The translations under genes and the position numbers were made by a program. Shown in pieces: positions 24,044 to 32,669 of a stretch of DNA of 42,342 nt (positions are counted from its first letter, which is position 1; the number at the start of each line of letters is the position of its first letter). This DNA comes from Dehalococcoidia bacterium. Its GTDB lineage: Bacteria > Chloroflexota > Dehalococcoidia > Bin125. The notes under the pieces are model-generated. The model saw only the letters and a list, made by a program, of their open reading frames with translations, ran no database searches and was not told the origin of the DNA. The stretch covers positions 1-42,342 of the forward strand of contig JAJDXE010000004.1 of assembly GCA_022825265.1 (NCBI GenBank), read 5' to 3'.

Positions 24044-25231
24044 TCAGGTCCCTTCAAGACCGATCAGAATCTCCTCGTTGTGCTGTCCCGGCATCGGCGC
24101 GGGACGGGTCTGCCAGGGCGTGGCCGACATCTTGAGCGGTGCGCCGGGCACCTTAAGCGGTCCCAGCATCGGGTCGTCAACGTCCTCGAAGAAACTTCGA
24201 GCGTTGAGCTGCGGGCTGTCGACGATGTCCTGCATCGTGTTGACCGGGCAGATCATCACGTTGAAGTGCTGCCCCGATTCGTACAGCGCCTGCGCGCCGC
24301 GGGCGGCGAAGAACTGCTCGATCTCGGATTCCAGCTCTGCGATTTCGTCGTCCGAGGGCAGATTGTCCCCGGCGATGGCGATGCTGGCCCAGCGCTCGGC
24401 GTCGAACTGCGGATCTGCGCCTTCGGCCGTCATCCACTTGTACAGCCGGATCATCGAGGCCGGGACGCGGACGAAGGCGACGTAGCCGTCGGCGCAGGGA
24501 TAGATGATTCGCGTGGCGCGGTTGGCGAAGGCGCGCGCGCCGCCGGCGCGCTCCGTGATGATGCCGTCCTTCTCCCAGTAGAGCCGTGCGTTGCCGAGCG
24601 TGTTGGCCATCGCGGCCTGCATCGAGACATCAACGTGTTGGCCCTGCCCCGTTAGGTGTCGCGCGTGGAGGGCGATCATCGCGGCGGAGCCCGCGTTCAA
24701 GGCTGTGATGTTGTAGGCCTGCTCGACGGAGGGACGCAAGGGCGCGCGGTCCGGGTCGCCGACCAGTGAACTCAAGCCGCCCGAGACATGGCCGATCAGA
24801 TCGGAGGCGGCCCACGTCGATTTTGGTCCGGTCTGACCGAACGGCGTGATCGATACGTAGATCAGCTGCGGCGCCCGCTCACGGAGATCGCCATAGCCGA
24901 GGCCGCGGGAAGCCATCGCCCCGGGAGCATCCGATTCAAACAGGATGTCGGCGGACTCGCACAGCGCGCCGAGACGCTCGCGGTCGGTGTCGTCATCGAG
25001 ATCCAGTGTGATCGAACGTTTGCCAGCGTTGATCTGGGCCCAGTACAACGAGGAATCGTTGTCTTCTCGCAACATGGGTCCGCGCTTGCGCGTCGGATGG
25101 CCGCCGGGCGGCTCGACCCGGATCACGTCGGCTCCGAGTCCGGCCAGCACCATGCTCGAGAGACCGCCGATTTCGGCGGTCAGATCGATGACCTGGTAGC
25201 GACTTAACGCACCATTCGTTTCCTGAGACAT
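24044..25231 (-). CDS. CaiB/BaiF family CoA-transferase (first in operon)
   Basis: 395 residues from ATG 25231 (MSQETNGALSRYQVIDLTAE); a GTG at 25261 would add ten residues. ATG is preferred because a TACTGT element lies 7 bases before it, which fits leaderless transcription, and because the longer start would overlap a palindrome. Class III transferase blocks include AGLGADVIRVEPPGGHPTRK, INAGKRSITLDLDD, SITPFGQTGPKSTWAASDLI and TGQGQHVDVSMQAAM. It is distinct from the CaiB two genes downstream, so the operon encodes two different transferases. Confidence 0.88.
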   Translation of the reverse strand: MSQETNGALSRYQVIDLTAEIGGLSSMVLAGLGADVIRVEPPGGHPTRKRGPMLREDNDSSLYWAQINAGKRSITLDLDDDTDRERLGALCESADILFESDAPGAMASRGLGYGDLRERAPQLIYVSITPFGQTGPKSTWAASDLIGHVSGGLSSLVGDPDRAPLRPSVEQAYNITALNAGSAAMIALHARHLTGQGQHVDVSMQAAMANTLGNARLYWEKDGIITERAGGARAFANRATRIIYPCADGYVAFVRVPASMIRLYKWMTAEGADPQFDAERWASIAIAGDNLPSDDEIAELESEIEQFFAARGAQALYESGQHFNVMICPVNTMQDIVDSPQLNARSFFEDVDDPMLGPLKVPGAPLKMSATPWQTRPAPMPGQHNEEILIGLEGT

Positions 25232-25238
25232 AGTCAAT

Positions 25239-25274
25239 ACAGTACGACAGGTGGTGTACACGGCAGTCCGTGTA
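25239..25274 (-). promoter_or_regulatory. Promoter and operator-like palindrome of the CaiB/ECH operon
   Basis: A TACTGT hexamer (25239-25244 on the minus strand) lies 7 bases before the ATG. TACACGG (25257-25263) and CCGTGTA (25268-25274) form a perfect 7-bp palindrome with a 4-base spacer that covers the expected -35 position, so a repressor could bind here. Confidence 0.5.
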
Positions 25275-25291
25275 TCTTCACTCTTTCCGAC

Positions 25292-25309
25292 CTACGTGAT
25301 CCGACGTAG
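25292..25309. promoter_or_regulatory. Second palindrome upstream of argC
   Basis: CTACGT (25292-25297), spacer GATCCG, ACGTAG (25304-25309), ending 25 bases before the argC start. It could be an operator for the arginine cluster. It is not an obvious ArgR box. Confidence 0.35.
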
Positions 25310-25334
25310 ATGTCGGCAAGTGAGCCGCAGTTGA

Positions 25335-26420
25335 ATGGAAACGGTTGTGAGCACCTCGGCCTCCGGATCGCCGATCCGGGCAGCGATCATCAACGTGACG
25401 GGTTACGTCGGAGCGGAGTTGGCGCGTCTGCTCGCGCAACACCCGCGTGTGGAGATCGTCTGCGTGACCGGCCGTTCCGAGGTGGGCAAGCGTCTGCCTG
25501 AGGTGTTTCCGCACCTGTGGTCGCTCGACCTGCCGATCGTGGCCGAGGTCGATGACGACGTTGACGTGATCTTCTCAGGCCTGCCGCACGCGGCTGCGGC
25601 TGAGCGGCTGACGCCATTCATCGAGCGCGGGACGCCGGTGATCGATGCGTCAGCCGATTTCCGCCTGTATGACGAAGAGACATATGAGCAGTGGTACGGC
25701 GAGCATCCCTCGCCGCATCTGCTGCCGGAATCGGTCTACGGACTACCGGAATTGCACCGCGACGCGATCGCTGAATCGCGGCTGGTCGGTGTGCCGGGCT
25801 GTTATCCGACCTCGGCGATTCTGGCGCTGGCGCCGCTGGCGTCGAAGGGCTGGCTGGACGGCCGAACGGTGGTTGACGCCAAGTCGGGCGTGTCGGGCGC
25901 CGGTCGCGCGTTGAAGATCACCTCGCACTTCTCCGAGGTCGATTCCAACTTCTCGGCCTACGGTCTGAGCGGCCATCGACACCAGCCGGAGATGGTGCAG
26001 GAGCTGTCGACGCTGCAGGACGGCGCAGACGGCGACGGCGAGTTGAGCGTCACCTTCGTGCCTCACCTGGTGCCGATGACTCGCGGCATCCTGGCGACTT
26101 GCTATCCGTCGATTGCTGACGGGGCACTGCCTGAGAATGCCGCAGAACGCGCAGCAGCGTTGCGCGACGTCTATGAGTCCTACTACGAGGAGGAGCCGTT
26201 CGTGCATGTTGCGCCGAACGCTCCCTCGACCAAGCAGACGCTGGGGTCGAACGCGTGCATCGTCTACCCGATGGTCGATCCGATGACCAACGAGGTGATG
26301 GTGATCAGCGCGATTGACAACTTGGTCAAGGGCACAGCCGGGGCGGCGTTGCAGTGCTTCAACCTGATGTTCGGACTGCCCGAGGAACTGGGTCTGAGCA
26401 AGATCGGCGTCTACCCATGA
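25335..26420 (+). CDS. argC: N-acetyl-gamma-glutamyl-phosphate reductase
   Basis: 361 residues; third step of arginine synthesis, NADPH reduction of acetylglutamyl phosphate to the semialdehyde. N-terminal Rossmann motif IINVTGYVGAELARLL, catalytic Cys156 in VPGCYPTSAILALAPL, the conserved SGVSGAGR segment, His in SGHRHQPEM, and DNLVKGTAGAALQCFN near the end. ATG 25335 is used; a GTG at 25347 is an alternative. It starts the arginine cluster, divergent from the CaiB operon, and overlaps argJ by four bases (ATGA). Confidence 0.96.
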   Translation: METVVSTSASGSPIRAAIINVTGYVGAELARLLAQHPRVEIVCVTGRSEVGKRLPEVFPHLWSLDLPIVAEVDDDVDVIFSGLPHAAAAERLTPFIERGTPVIDASADFRLYDEETYEQWYGEHPSPHLLPESVYGLPELHRDAIAESRLVGVPGCYPTSAILALAPLASKGWLDGRTVVDAKSGVSGAGRALKITSHFSEVDSNFSAYGLSGHRHQPEMVQELSTLQDGADGDGELSVTFVPHLVPMTRGILATCYPSIADGALPENAAERAAALRDVYESYYEEEPFVHVAPNAPSTKQTLGSNACIVYPMVDPMTNEVMVISAIDNLVKGTAGAALQCFNLMFGLPEELGLSKIGVYP

Positions 26421-27634
26421 GCAGCAAACATGATGCCCTGGGCGCGAACCCCAGCGCAGAAGGGGCCGTGACGAGGGCTCAGGGATTCTCGGCCTGTGGG
26501 TTCACGGCGGGAATCAAGGAGTCGGGTCTTCCCGACCTGGCGATGCTGGTCTCCGACCGGCCGGCGACGGCTGCGGCGGTCTACACGCAGAACCAGAGCA
26601 CGGCCGCGCCGGTACACATCAGCAAGGCGCACACGGCAAACGGCTCGCTACGCGCGGCGGTCGTCAACTCCGGCAACGCCAACTGCGCGACGGGTGAGCA
26701 GGGTCTCGACGACGCTCGGGAAATGACGCAGCTCGCCGCTTCGCGGATCGGCTGCGAGGCCGGGGACGTGTTCGTCAACTCGACCGGGATCATCGGCCAC
26801 TACCTGCCGATGGATCTGTTGCGGTCCGCGATTCCGCAGCTGGAGCCGCAGACAGACGGTGGCGCGGACTTCGCCCGTTCGATCATGACGACGGACACGT
26901 TTCAGAAGGAGGCTGTGGCGACATTCACGGCGAACGGCGTCAACTACACGATTGGCGGCTGCGCCAAGGGCGCCGGGATGATCCATCCCGACATGGCGAC
27001 AATGCTGGCTTTTTTCACCAGCGACGCGCCGGTGAGCGCCGGTGATCTGGATGCCTGTTTCCGATACGCGATGGATCGCTCATTCAATATGGTCACGGTC
27101 GACGGCGACACGTCGACCAATGATTCGTCGGTGATCCTCGCGAACGGCGCTGCCGGTGGGGAAACGCTGACAGGCGAGGCTCTGGAGGCATTCGGATCGG
27201 CGCTGCTGGAAGTGTCGACGGCGCTGGCCAAAATGATGGCTCGCGACGGCGAGGGTGCGACCAAGCGGATCTCGATCACGGTCTCGGGCACGAAATCGTG
27301 GGAGGACGCCCGCGACGTGGCGCGGACGATCGCGGTGTCGCCGTTGCTCAAGGCGGCACTCAGCAAGTACGACCCGAACTGGGGCCGGATCCTGATGGCG
27401 GCCGGTCGCGCGGGAGTGCCGTACGACCTGGATCGGGTGAAGATCTGGATTTCGGATCTGTGCGTCTTCGACGGCACGGCAACCGGAGTGCCGGAGGAGG
27501 AGGCCTCGGCCAAGACGCAGGGCGCGGAGGTCTTCCTGCGCATGGACCTGGGCCAGGGGGACGCTGAGGCGACGGCCTGGGGCTGCGATCTGACGGAGGA
27601 GTACGTCCGCTTCAACGCCGATTACGTGACCTGA
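26417..27634 (+). CDS. argJ: Ornithine acetyltransferase / amino-acid N-acetyltransferase
   Basis: 405 residues. It transfers acetyl from acetylornithine to glutamate, which recycles the acetyl group; bifunctional forms also use acetyl-CoA. The precursor self-cleaves before Thr195 in KGAGMIHPDMATMLAFF to give alpha and beta chains. DGDTSTNDS and YDPNWGRILMAAGRAG are further signatures. Start 26417 overlaps the argC stop by four bases. It converges on the molybdopterin oxidoreductase, with 26 bases between the stops and no obvious hairpin. Confidence 0.96.
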   Translation: MSSKHDALGANPSAEGAVTRAQGFSACGFTAGIKESGLPDLAMLVSDRPATAAAVYTQNQSTAAPVHISKAHTANGSLRAAVVNSGNANCATGEQGLDDAREMTQLAASRIGCEAGDVFVNSTGIIGHYLPMDLLRSAIPQLEPQTDGGADFARSIMTTDTFQKEAVATFTANGVNYTIGGCAKGAGMIHPDMATMLAFFTSDAPVSAGDLDACFRYAMDRSFNMVTVDGDTSTNDSSVILANGAAGGETLTGEALEAFGSALLEVSTALAKMMARDGEGATKRISITVSGTKSWEDARDVARTIAVSPLLKAALSKYDPNWGRILMAAGRAGVPYDLDRVKIWISDLCVFDGTATGVPEEEASAKTQGAEVFLRMDLGQGDAEATAWGCDLTEEYVRFNADYVT

Positions 27635-27660
27635 GCAGGTTCTCCGTCGGCCTCTGAGTC

Positions 27661-28701
27661 CTATTGCAGCGGCAGCGGCGATTGCCACCATGACGGCTTG
27701 TTGCTGACCTCAATCGACGTGACCCACTTGACCCAGTTGTAGCCGCGATGACCTGGGGCGACGAGGCGGAGCGGATAACCGTGTCCCGACGAGAGGGGCT
27801 CGCCGGCGATGTGCGTAGCGAGCACAAGCTGGCTGGCTTCTCCGATCGAGAAGCGACGGTTGAATCCTGTGGCGGATTCAATCACGACGCTCTCGGCTTC
27901 CTCGCCGATCTGTACGTGCTCCAGTACATCCGACAGCCTGACGCCGCTCCAGTTCTGGACCGTGTACCAGCCTCCGGTGCAATCGAGGGTGGCAGTGATC
28001 CCATGGTTGGCGATTGCCTGTAGGTCCTCGTAGGTGAGGTTGACCGGTGTGTCCACGTGACCGTGGATGGTCAGCGTCCATTCATCCGCCTTGATTCGTT
28101 GCCGGGTGTCGAACAGCCACTGCGTGACGGGATGCGCGTTGCCCTGGCCGCTCGCTTCCTCCCGCGAGCCGGTAAAGCGTGGACGCTGGCCGGCGACCGG
28201 GGCCGCCGCCGACGCGCCCTGCCAGAGGACGAGCCCCCCGAGTCCGACGGCCATCAACCTCAGCGCGGCGCGGCGGTTGGTGAAGTCGCTGCGCGTGACT
28301 CGCCTGGGCCAGCGCATGGCGGCGTGGACGAGCAACGGAATCGTCAGCGCCAGACCGAGCGTGGTATGGATGACCAACAGTCGGGCGGCGCCGTAGAAGG
28401 GAATGTCGAGACTGCCGCGACCGATGATCGCCCAGAGCGTTCCGGTCGTCAGGACACCCACGAACAGCAAAACGAGAATGATCGAGCCGACCGTTTCGGA
28501 GGCGACGCCGCGGCGACTGAAGGATCGCAGGACGATGCGGTACTTCCAGATGACGAGACCGATCAGCGAGAATCCGCCGATGCCGTGCAGCCAGAAGATC
28601 CACTCGCCGCTTGGTCGACCGATGGTGAAGGAAGTCAGTCCCGAGAGCAGCTCGAGACTGAGCAGGAAGAGGATCGCGTGGTTGGTCGCCCGGGCGCTCA
28701 T
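27661..28701 (-). CDS. Cytochrome b561-like membrane domain fused to a sulfite-oxidase-type molybdopterin domain
   Basis: 346 residues. The first 130 residues have four membrane segments with His39, His112 and His126, which could bind heme. Residues 143-167 (RRAALRLMAVGLGG to ASAAA) look like an internal twin-arginine signal. Residues 185-346 are an oxidoreductase molybdopterin domain with the likely Mo-ligand Cys241 in TLDCTGGWYTVQNWSGVRL, GFNRRFSIGEA and YPLRLVAPGHRGYNWVKWV. It probably reduces or oxidises a small substrate outside the membrane with electrons passing through heme. It sits on the opposite strand inside the arginine cluster. TACCGT lies 6 bases before the ATG. Confidence 0.85.
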   Translation of the reverse strand: MSARATNHAILFLLSLELLSGLTSFTIGRPSGEWIFWLHGIGGFSLIGLVIWKYRIVLRSFSRRGVASETVGSIILVLLFVGVLTTGTLWAIIGRGSLDIPFYGAARLLVIHTTLGLALTIPLLVHAAMRWPRRVTRSDFTNRRAALRLMAVGLGGLVLWQGASAAAPVAGQRPRFTGSREEASGQGNAHPVTQWLFDTRQRIKADEWTLTIHGHVDTPVNLTYEDLQAIANHGITATLDCTGGWYTVQNWSGVRLSDVLEHVQIGEEAESVVIESATGFNRRFSIGEASQLVLATHIAGEPLSSGHGYPLRLVAPGHRGYNWVKWVTSIEVSNKPSWWQSPLPLQ

Positions 28702-28707
28702 ACGGCG

Positions 28708-28713
28708 ACGGTA
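28708..28713 (-). promoter_or_regulatory. -10-like element of the molybdopterin oxidoreductase
   Basis: TACCGT on the minus strand, 6 bases before the ATG at 28701, with no Shine-Dalgarno. Confidence 0.35.
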
Positions 28714-28762
28714 TCGGGTTGGCGGTGTCGCCTGGGGAGGCGTTCTACGAGCGGGCGTCGGC

Positions 28763-28768
28763 TAGGCT
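28763..28768 (+). promoter_or_regulatory. -10-like element of argB
   Basis: TAGGCT, 7 bases before the ATG at 28776, with no Shine-Dalgarno, so the transcript may be leaderless. Confidence 0.4.
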
Positions 28769-28775
28769 TGCATCC

Positions 28776-29555
28776 ATGAGTTCAGCGAGCCCCGGCAGCG
28801 GCGTGGTCGTGATCAAGATCGGGGGTTCGACCCTCGGCGAGCACGACACGTCATTGTCCGATTGCGTTGACCTGCACCGCGAGGGGCGACAGGTGGTGGT
28901 GGTACATGGCGGCGGCGCCGCCGTCACCGACTGGCAGCAGCGCCTTGGGGCGGAGGCGGCCTGGGTGGATGGGCTGCGCTCGACGACGCCCGAGTCGCTG
29001 GAGGTGGTTGTGGCGGTCCTGGCCGGACTGATCAACAAGGAGCTGACGCGACGGCTGCAGGAGTTGGGCGCGCCGGCGGTGGGACTGAGCGGGGTCGATG
29101 GCGGGACACTCTGTTCTCCGATCACAACTCGGATCGGGCTTGTGGGCGAGACCCCGCGGTGCCATCCGGACACACTGCGCAAACTGCTTGATGCCGGTCT
29201 ACTGCCTGTGCTGGCGCCGGTTGGTTTGGCCGATGACCTCTCGACGACTCTCAACATCAACGCAGACGCGGCAGCCGGAGCGGTCGCGGCGGCGCTAGGC
29301 GCTTCGTCGCTGATCTTCCTGACCGATGTGCCGCAAGTGCTGGACGGTAACGGCGAAGGCATCGATTGTCTGGCAGAGGCGCAACAGCAGGCGCTGACCG
29401 ATGCGGGCGTGATTGCGGGGGGAATGTTGCCCAAGCTGCGCGCGGGTCGTGAAACGTTCAGGCTGGGGACGCAGGTGCGTATCGTGGACGGAAGACAGCC
29501 GCACATCGTCCGTGAAGCGGTCGACGGCGCAGTGGTGGGGACGGCGCTCTCGTGA
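28776..29555 (+). CDS. argB: Acetylglutamate kinase
   Basis: 259 residues; phosphorylates N-acetylglutamate with ATP. VVIKIGGSTLGE, VVVVHGGGAAVTDW, TLNINADAAAGAVAAALGA and LTDVPQVLDG are amino-acid-kinase signatures, and GGMLPKLRAG is the usual C-terminal ArgB element. Start 28776 is chosen over 28719 because the extension carries no family sequence and a TAGGCT element lies 7 bases before it. No N-terminal helix typical of arginine-inhibited hexameric ArgB is seen, so feedback control may be weak; this is inference. It overlaps the UPF0182 gene by four bases (GTGA). Confidence 0.93.
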   Translation: MSSASPGSGVVVIKIGGSTLGEHDTSLSDCVDLHREGRQVVVVHGGGAAVTDWQQRLGAEAAWVDGLRSTTPESLEVVVAVLAGLINKELTRRLQELGAPAVGLSGVDGGTLCSPITTRIGLVGETPRCHPDTLRKLLDAGLLPVLAPVGLADDLSTTLNINADAAAGAVAAALGASSLIFLTDVPQVLDGNGEGIDCLAEAQQQALTDAGVIAGGMLPKLRAGRETFRLGTQVRIVDGRQPHIVREAVDGAVVGTALS

Positions 29556-32500
29556 GTAGGTTGAGCCAGCGGCTTCCAACCTGGATCCAGCGCACCCAAG
29601 GCGGTTGGCGCAACGGCAACGACGGCCCTCAGGACGTCCCGCCGTCGGATGAGGGTCGGTCGGGACAGCTTGGTCCGCCCCCGCCCGTCTTCCGCGAGGG
29701 ACTTGGCGGTGGTGGAGGCGGGATCGGCGACGACGAACCGCCGCCCTACACGGCGGCGGAAGGTCAGCCGCCGCAGGGCGGTCGGACCTGGCCGAGAGTG
29801 GTAGTGGCCGGCGTCGGACTGCTGGTCCTGCTGATCCTGCTCAACATCGGGATCGACATCTACGTCGATCGGCTCTGGTTCGGCAACGTCGGATACCAGG
29901 GCGTGTTCGATCTGCGGATCGTGACCCAGGTCTGGCTGTTCGCGGCCGGCGCGGCGATCTCGCTGGCGGTCCTGGGCTTGAGCTACATCGTCGCCTGGCG
30001 CATGCCCGTCGAGGAGCTGGCGCCGGCCGTTGATGATCCTCGCCTGGTTCGCGTGATCCACATCATTGCGGCCGTTGCGATGATCCTGCTTGCGATCATC
30101 TTTGGTTCGGTCGCCGCTGGTCAGTGGGAATTGATTCTCCAGTACCTGCACGCGAAACCATTCGGCGAGACCGATCCGCAGTTCGGCAAGGATCTCGGGT
30201 TCTACGTCTTCGAGCTCGAGGCGCTGCAGTTCATGAAGGGCTGGGCGACCGGGCTTGCGATCATGACGATGCTGACCACCGCCGCCACCTACGGCGTGCG
30301 GCTGATGATGCATCGAGGCAACGCGCGCTCGACGCTTGGTGTGCGGATCCACATTGCGTTCACGATCGCTGCCGTGATGGCGCTGTTCGTCTGGAGCTAC
30401 TGGCTGGCCAGGTTCGAGTTGGCGCTCAACCCTGGTGGCTTCGTCTTCGGCGCGACGTTCACCGACGACAACATCCGCTCGCCAGTCCAGATTGTGAAGA
30501 TGGTGGCCGCCATCCTAGTCATCCTCGGGGTGCTGTCATGGCCGTTCCATGAGCGTCTGCGATTTCCGCTGACCTCGATCGCCCTGCTGATCCTGGTCTC
30601 GATCATCGGTGGGGCAATTTTGCCAGCTGCGATTCAGCGCTTTACGGTCGAGCCGAACGAGTTGCAGCGCGAGACGCCGTACATCGAGCGAAACATCGCC
30701 GCGACCCGCTCGGCGTTCGCGCTCGACACGATCGAGGAGCGCGAGTTTGCCGCTGACGACGCGGTCGATGAAGGTGATTTACAACTCAATCCCGAGGCGT
30801 TGCTCAATGTCCGCCTCTGGGATCACCGGCCGCTCAACGACACGCTGAACACGATCCAGACAATCCGGCCGCTGTACGTCTATCCGGATGTCGATGTCGA
30901 TCGCTACAAAGTCGGCGGCGAAGAGCACCAGGTCTTCCTGGCCGCGCGCGAGCTGTCCCAGGCGAACCTTCAATCGACTCAGCAGGGCTGGGTCAACCGG
31001 CGTCTCCAGTTCACACACGGATTCGGCGTGGTGATGACGCCGGTTGACGAGGTCTCGCCGTCCGGCGAGCCGGTGTTCTGGGTCTCCAACATTCCTCCGG
31101 AAGTGATCGAAGAGACATCGTCAGGACCACTCGATCTGGAGATTGTCGAGCCCAGGATTTACTACGGCGAAGTCACCGATGCCTACATCATCGCCAATAG
31201 CGAGACTGAGGAATTCGACTATCCACTCAGCGGCGAAGAATCGACGGGTGAGGCAGATCAGGCGACCACTCGTTACTCCGGCGACGGAGGGATCGAACTC
31301 GGCAACTTCTTCCGACGCCTGGCATTTGCCTGGTCATTCGGCGACGCCAACATCCTGATTTCCGGCTCGGTCGACGGCGACAGTCGGATTCTCTTCCGCC
31401 GGTTGATCCAGGAGCGGGTCAATGAGTTGGCGCCGTTCCTGCGACTCGACGCCGACCCATACATCGTGGTCGGCGAGAACGGCCGACTGTACTGGATCCA
31501 GGACGCGTACACGGTCACCGACCGCTACCCGTACTCTCAGCCGCACGGCGTGGGCTACAACTACGTTCGCAACTCGGTGAAGGCTGTGATCGACGCCTAC
31601 CACGGGTCGGTCGACCTGTACATCGTCGACGACTCGGACCCGATTATTCAGGTCTGGGAAGACATCTTCCCCGACCTGTTCCGACCGGCGGAGGAGTTCC
31701 CCGTCGATCTGCAGCAGCACTGGCGCTACCCGCAGGACTACTTCCAGATCCAGGCCGATCAGTACCTGACCTATCACATCGAGTCCGCGCGGGGCCTGTT
31801 CAACCGCGAGGACCTCTGGGCGATTCCGCAAGAGCTGTTGCGGCAGCAAGAGATTGCGGTCGAGCCGTACTACGTGACGCTGCGCCTGCCTGACCAGCCG
31901 GAGCCAGAGTTCCTGCTCATCCTGCCCTTCACACCGAGGAACCGGCTCAACTCAATCGCCTGGATGGCGGGCCGCTCGGACGGCGAAAACTATGGCAAGC
32001 TGTTCGCCTTCCGCTTCCCGGCGAACAAGAATGTGGACGGCCCCAAACAGATCGAGAACAGAATCGACCAGGATGTTGCCGTGTCTCGGCAGTTCACGCT
32101 GCTCGGTCAGCAGGGCTCGGAGGTGATCCGCGGCAACTTGCTTTTCATCCCGGTCGGCGACTCCTATGTGTACGTGGAGCCGATCTATCTGCAGGCCGAA
32201 ACCGGTCGGTTCCCACAGCTCAAGGGAGTGATCGTCGTCAACGGCGACACGATTGCCTTCGAGGACACGTTCTTCAACGCTGTCGAAGTGGCGTTGGGTA
32301 ACCGAGCCGCGCAGGGTCTGTCCTTCCTCGGCGACGTACCCGGTCAATCGGTGGCGGAGGAACCTGTTTCCGAGCCGGAAGTCGATGAAGAACAGCAACA
32401 AGAGGCAGAGCCGATCGAGTTGTCGGACGACGCTGCGGAGCTCGCTGAGCAAGCCCAGGAAGCGTTTGAAGACGCCCTGCAAAAGCAACGAGACGGTGAC

Positions 32501-32569
32501 TGGGCCGGCTATGGCGAGGCGATTGAGCGGCTTGGGCAGATCCTGGAACGTTTGGCGGCCGCGGAGTAG
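29552..32569 (+). CDS. UPF0182 family large membrane protein
   Basis: 1005 residues, usual length for UPF0182 (COG1615). A Pro/Gly-rich cytoplasmic N-terminus (about 1-85) precedes seven membrane segments between residues 88 and 360. A large outer domain follows with LWDHRPLNDTLNTIQTIRPL, YPDVDVDRY, QPHGVGYNYVRNSVKAVIDA and HWRYPQDYFQIQADQYLTYH, all characteristic. The C-terminal 90 residues are Glu/Gln-rich. The function of the family is unknown. The GTG start lies inside the argB stop (GTGA), so it is translationally coupled to argB although it has no known arginine role. Confidence 0.92.
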   Translation: MSRLSQRLPTWIQRTQGGWRNGNDGPQDVPPSDEGRSGQLGPPPPVFREGLGGGGGGIGDDEPPPYTAAEGQPPQGGRTWPRVVVAGVGLLVLLILLNIGIDIYVDRLWFGNVGYQGVFDLRIVTQVWLFAAGAAISLAVLGLSYIVAWRMPVEELAPAVDDPRLVRVIHIIAAVAMILLAIIFGSVAAGQWELILQYLHAKPFGETDPQFGKDLGFYVFELEALQFMKGWATGLAIMTMLTTAATYGVRLMMHRGNARSTLGVRIHIAFTIAAVMALFVWSYWLARFELALNPGGFVFGATFTDDNIRSPVQIVKMVAAILVILGVLSWPFHERLRFPLTSIALLILVSIIGGAILPAAIQRFTVEPNELQRETPYIERNIAATRSAFALDTIEEREFAADDAVDEGDLQLNPEALLNVRLWDHRPLNDTLNTIQTIRPLYVYPDVDVDRYKVGGEEHQVFLAARELSQANLQSTQQGWVNRRLQFTHGFGVVMTPVDEVSPSGEPVFWVSNIPPEVIEETSSGPLDLEIVEPRIYYGEVTDAYIIANSETEEFDYPLSGEESTGEADQATTRYSGDGGIELGNFFRRLAFAWSFGDANILISGSVDGDSRILFRRLIQERVNELAPFLRLDADPYIVVGENGRLYWIQDAYTVTDRYPYSQPHGVGYNYVRNSVKAVIDAYHGSVDLYIVDDSDPIIQVWEDIFPDLFRPAEEFPVDLQQHWRYPQDYFQIQADQYLTYHIESARGLFNREDLWAIPQELLRQQEIAVEPYYVTLRLPDQPEPEFLLILPFTPRNRLNSIAWMAGRSDGENYGKLFAFRFPANKNVDGPKQIENRIDQDVAVSRQFTLLGQQGSEVIRGNLLFIPVGDSYVYVEPIYLQAETGRFPQLKGVIVVNGDTIAFEDTFFNAVEVALGNRAAQGLSFLGDVPGQSVAEEPVSEPEVDEEQQQEAEPIELSDDAAELAEQAQEAFEDALQKQRDGDWAGYGEAIERLGQILERLAAAE

Positions 32570-32596
32570 TTCGCTGCCCAAGCGCTATCGACTGCA

Positions 32597-32625
32597 TAGA
32601 CGCGCACCGAACCCTCGCCTAATCT
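32597..32625 (+). promoter_or_regulatory. Probable promoter of argD
   Basis: TAGACG (32597-32602), 17-base spacer, TAATCT (32620-32625). Each hexamer matches four or five bases of the sigma-70 consensus. It lies 45 bases before the argD ATG. Confidence 0.5.
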
Positions 32626-32669
32626 GAGTCGGACTGATCCTGCCTGTGCCGGTAACCGGAGTGACGACC

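Noticed and set aside
28745..30352. 535-residue minus-strand open frame
   Set aside because: Antisense to argB and UPF0182; Arg/Ser/Thr-rich and domain-free.
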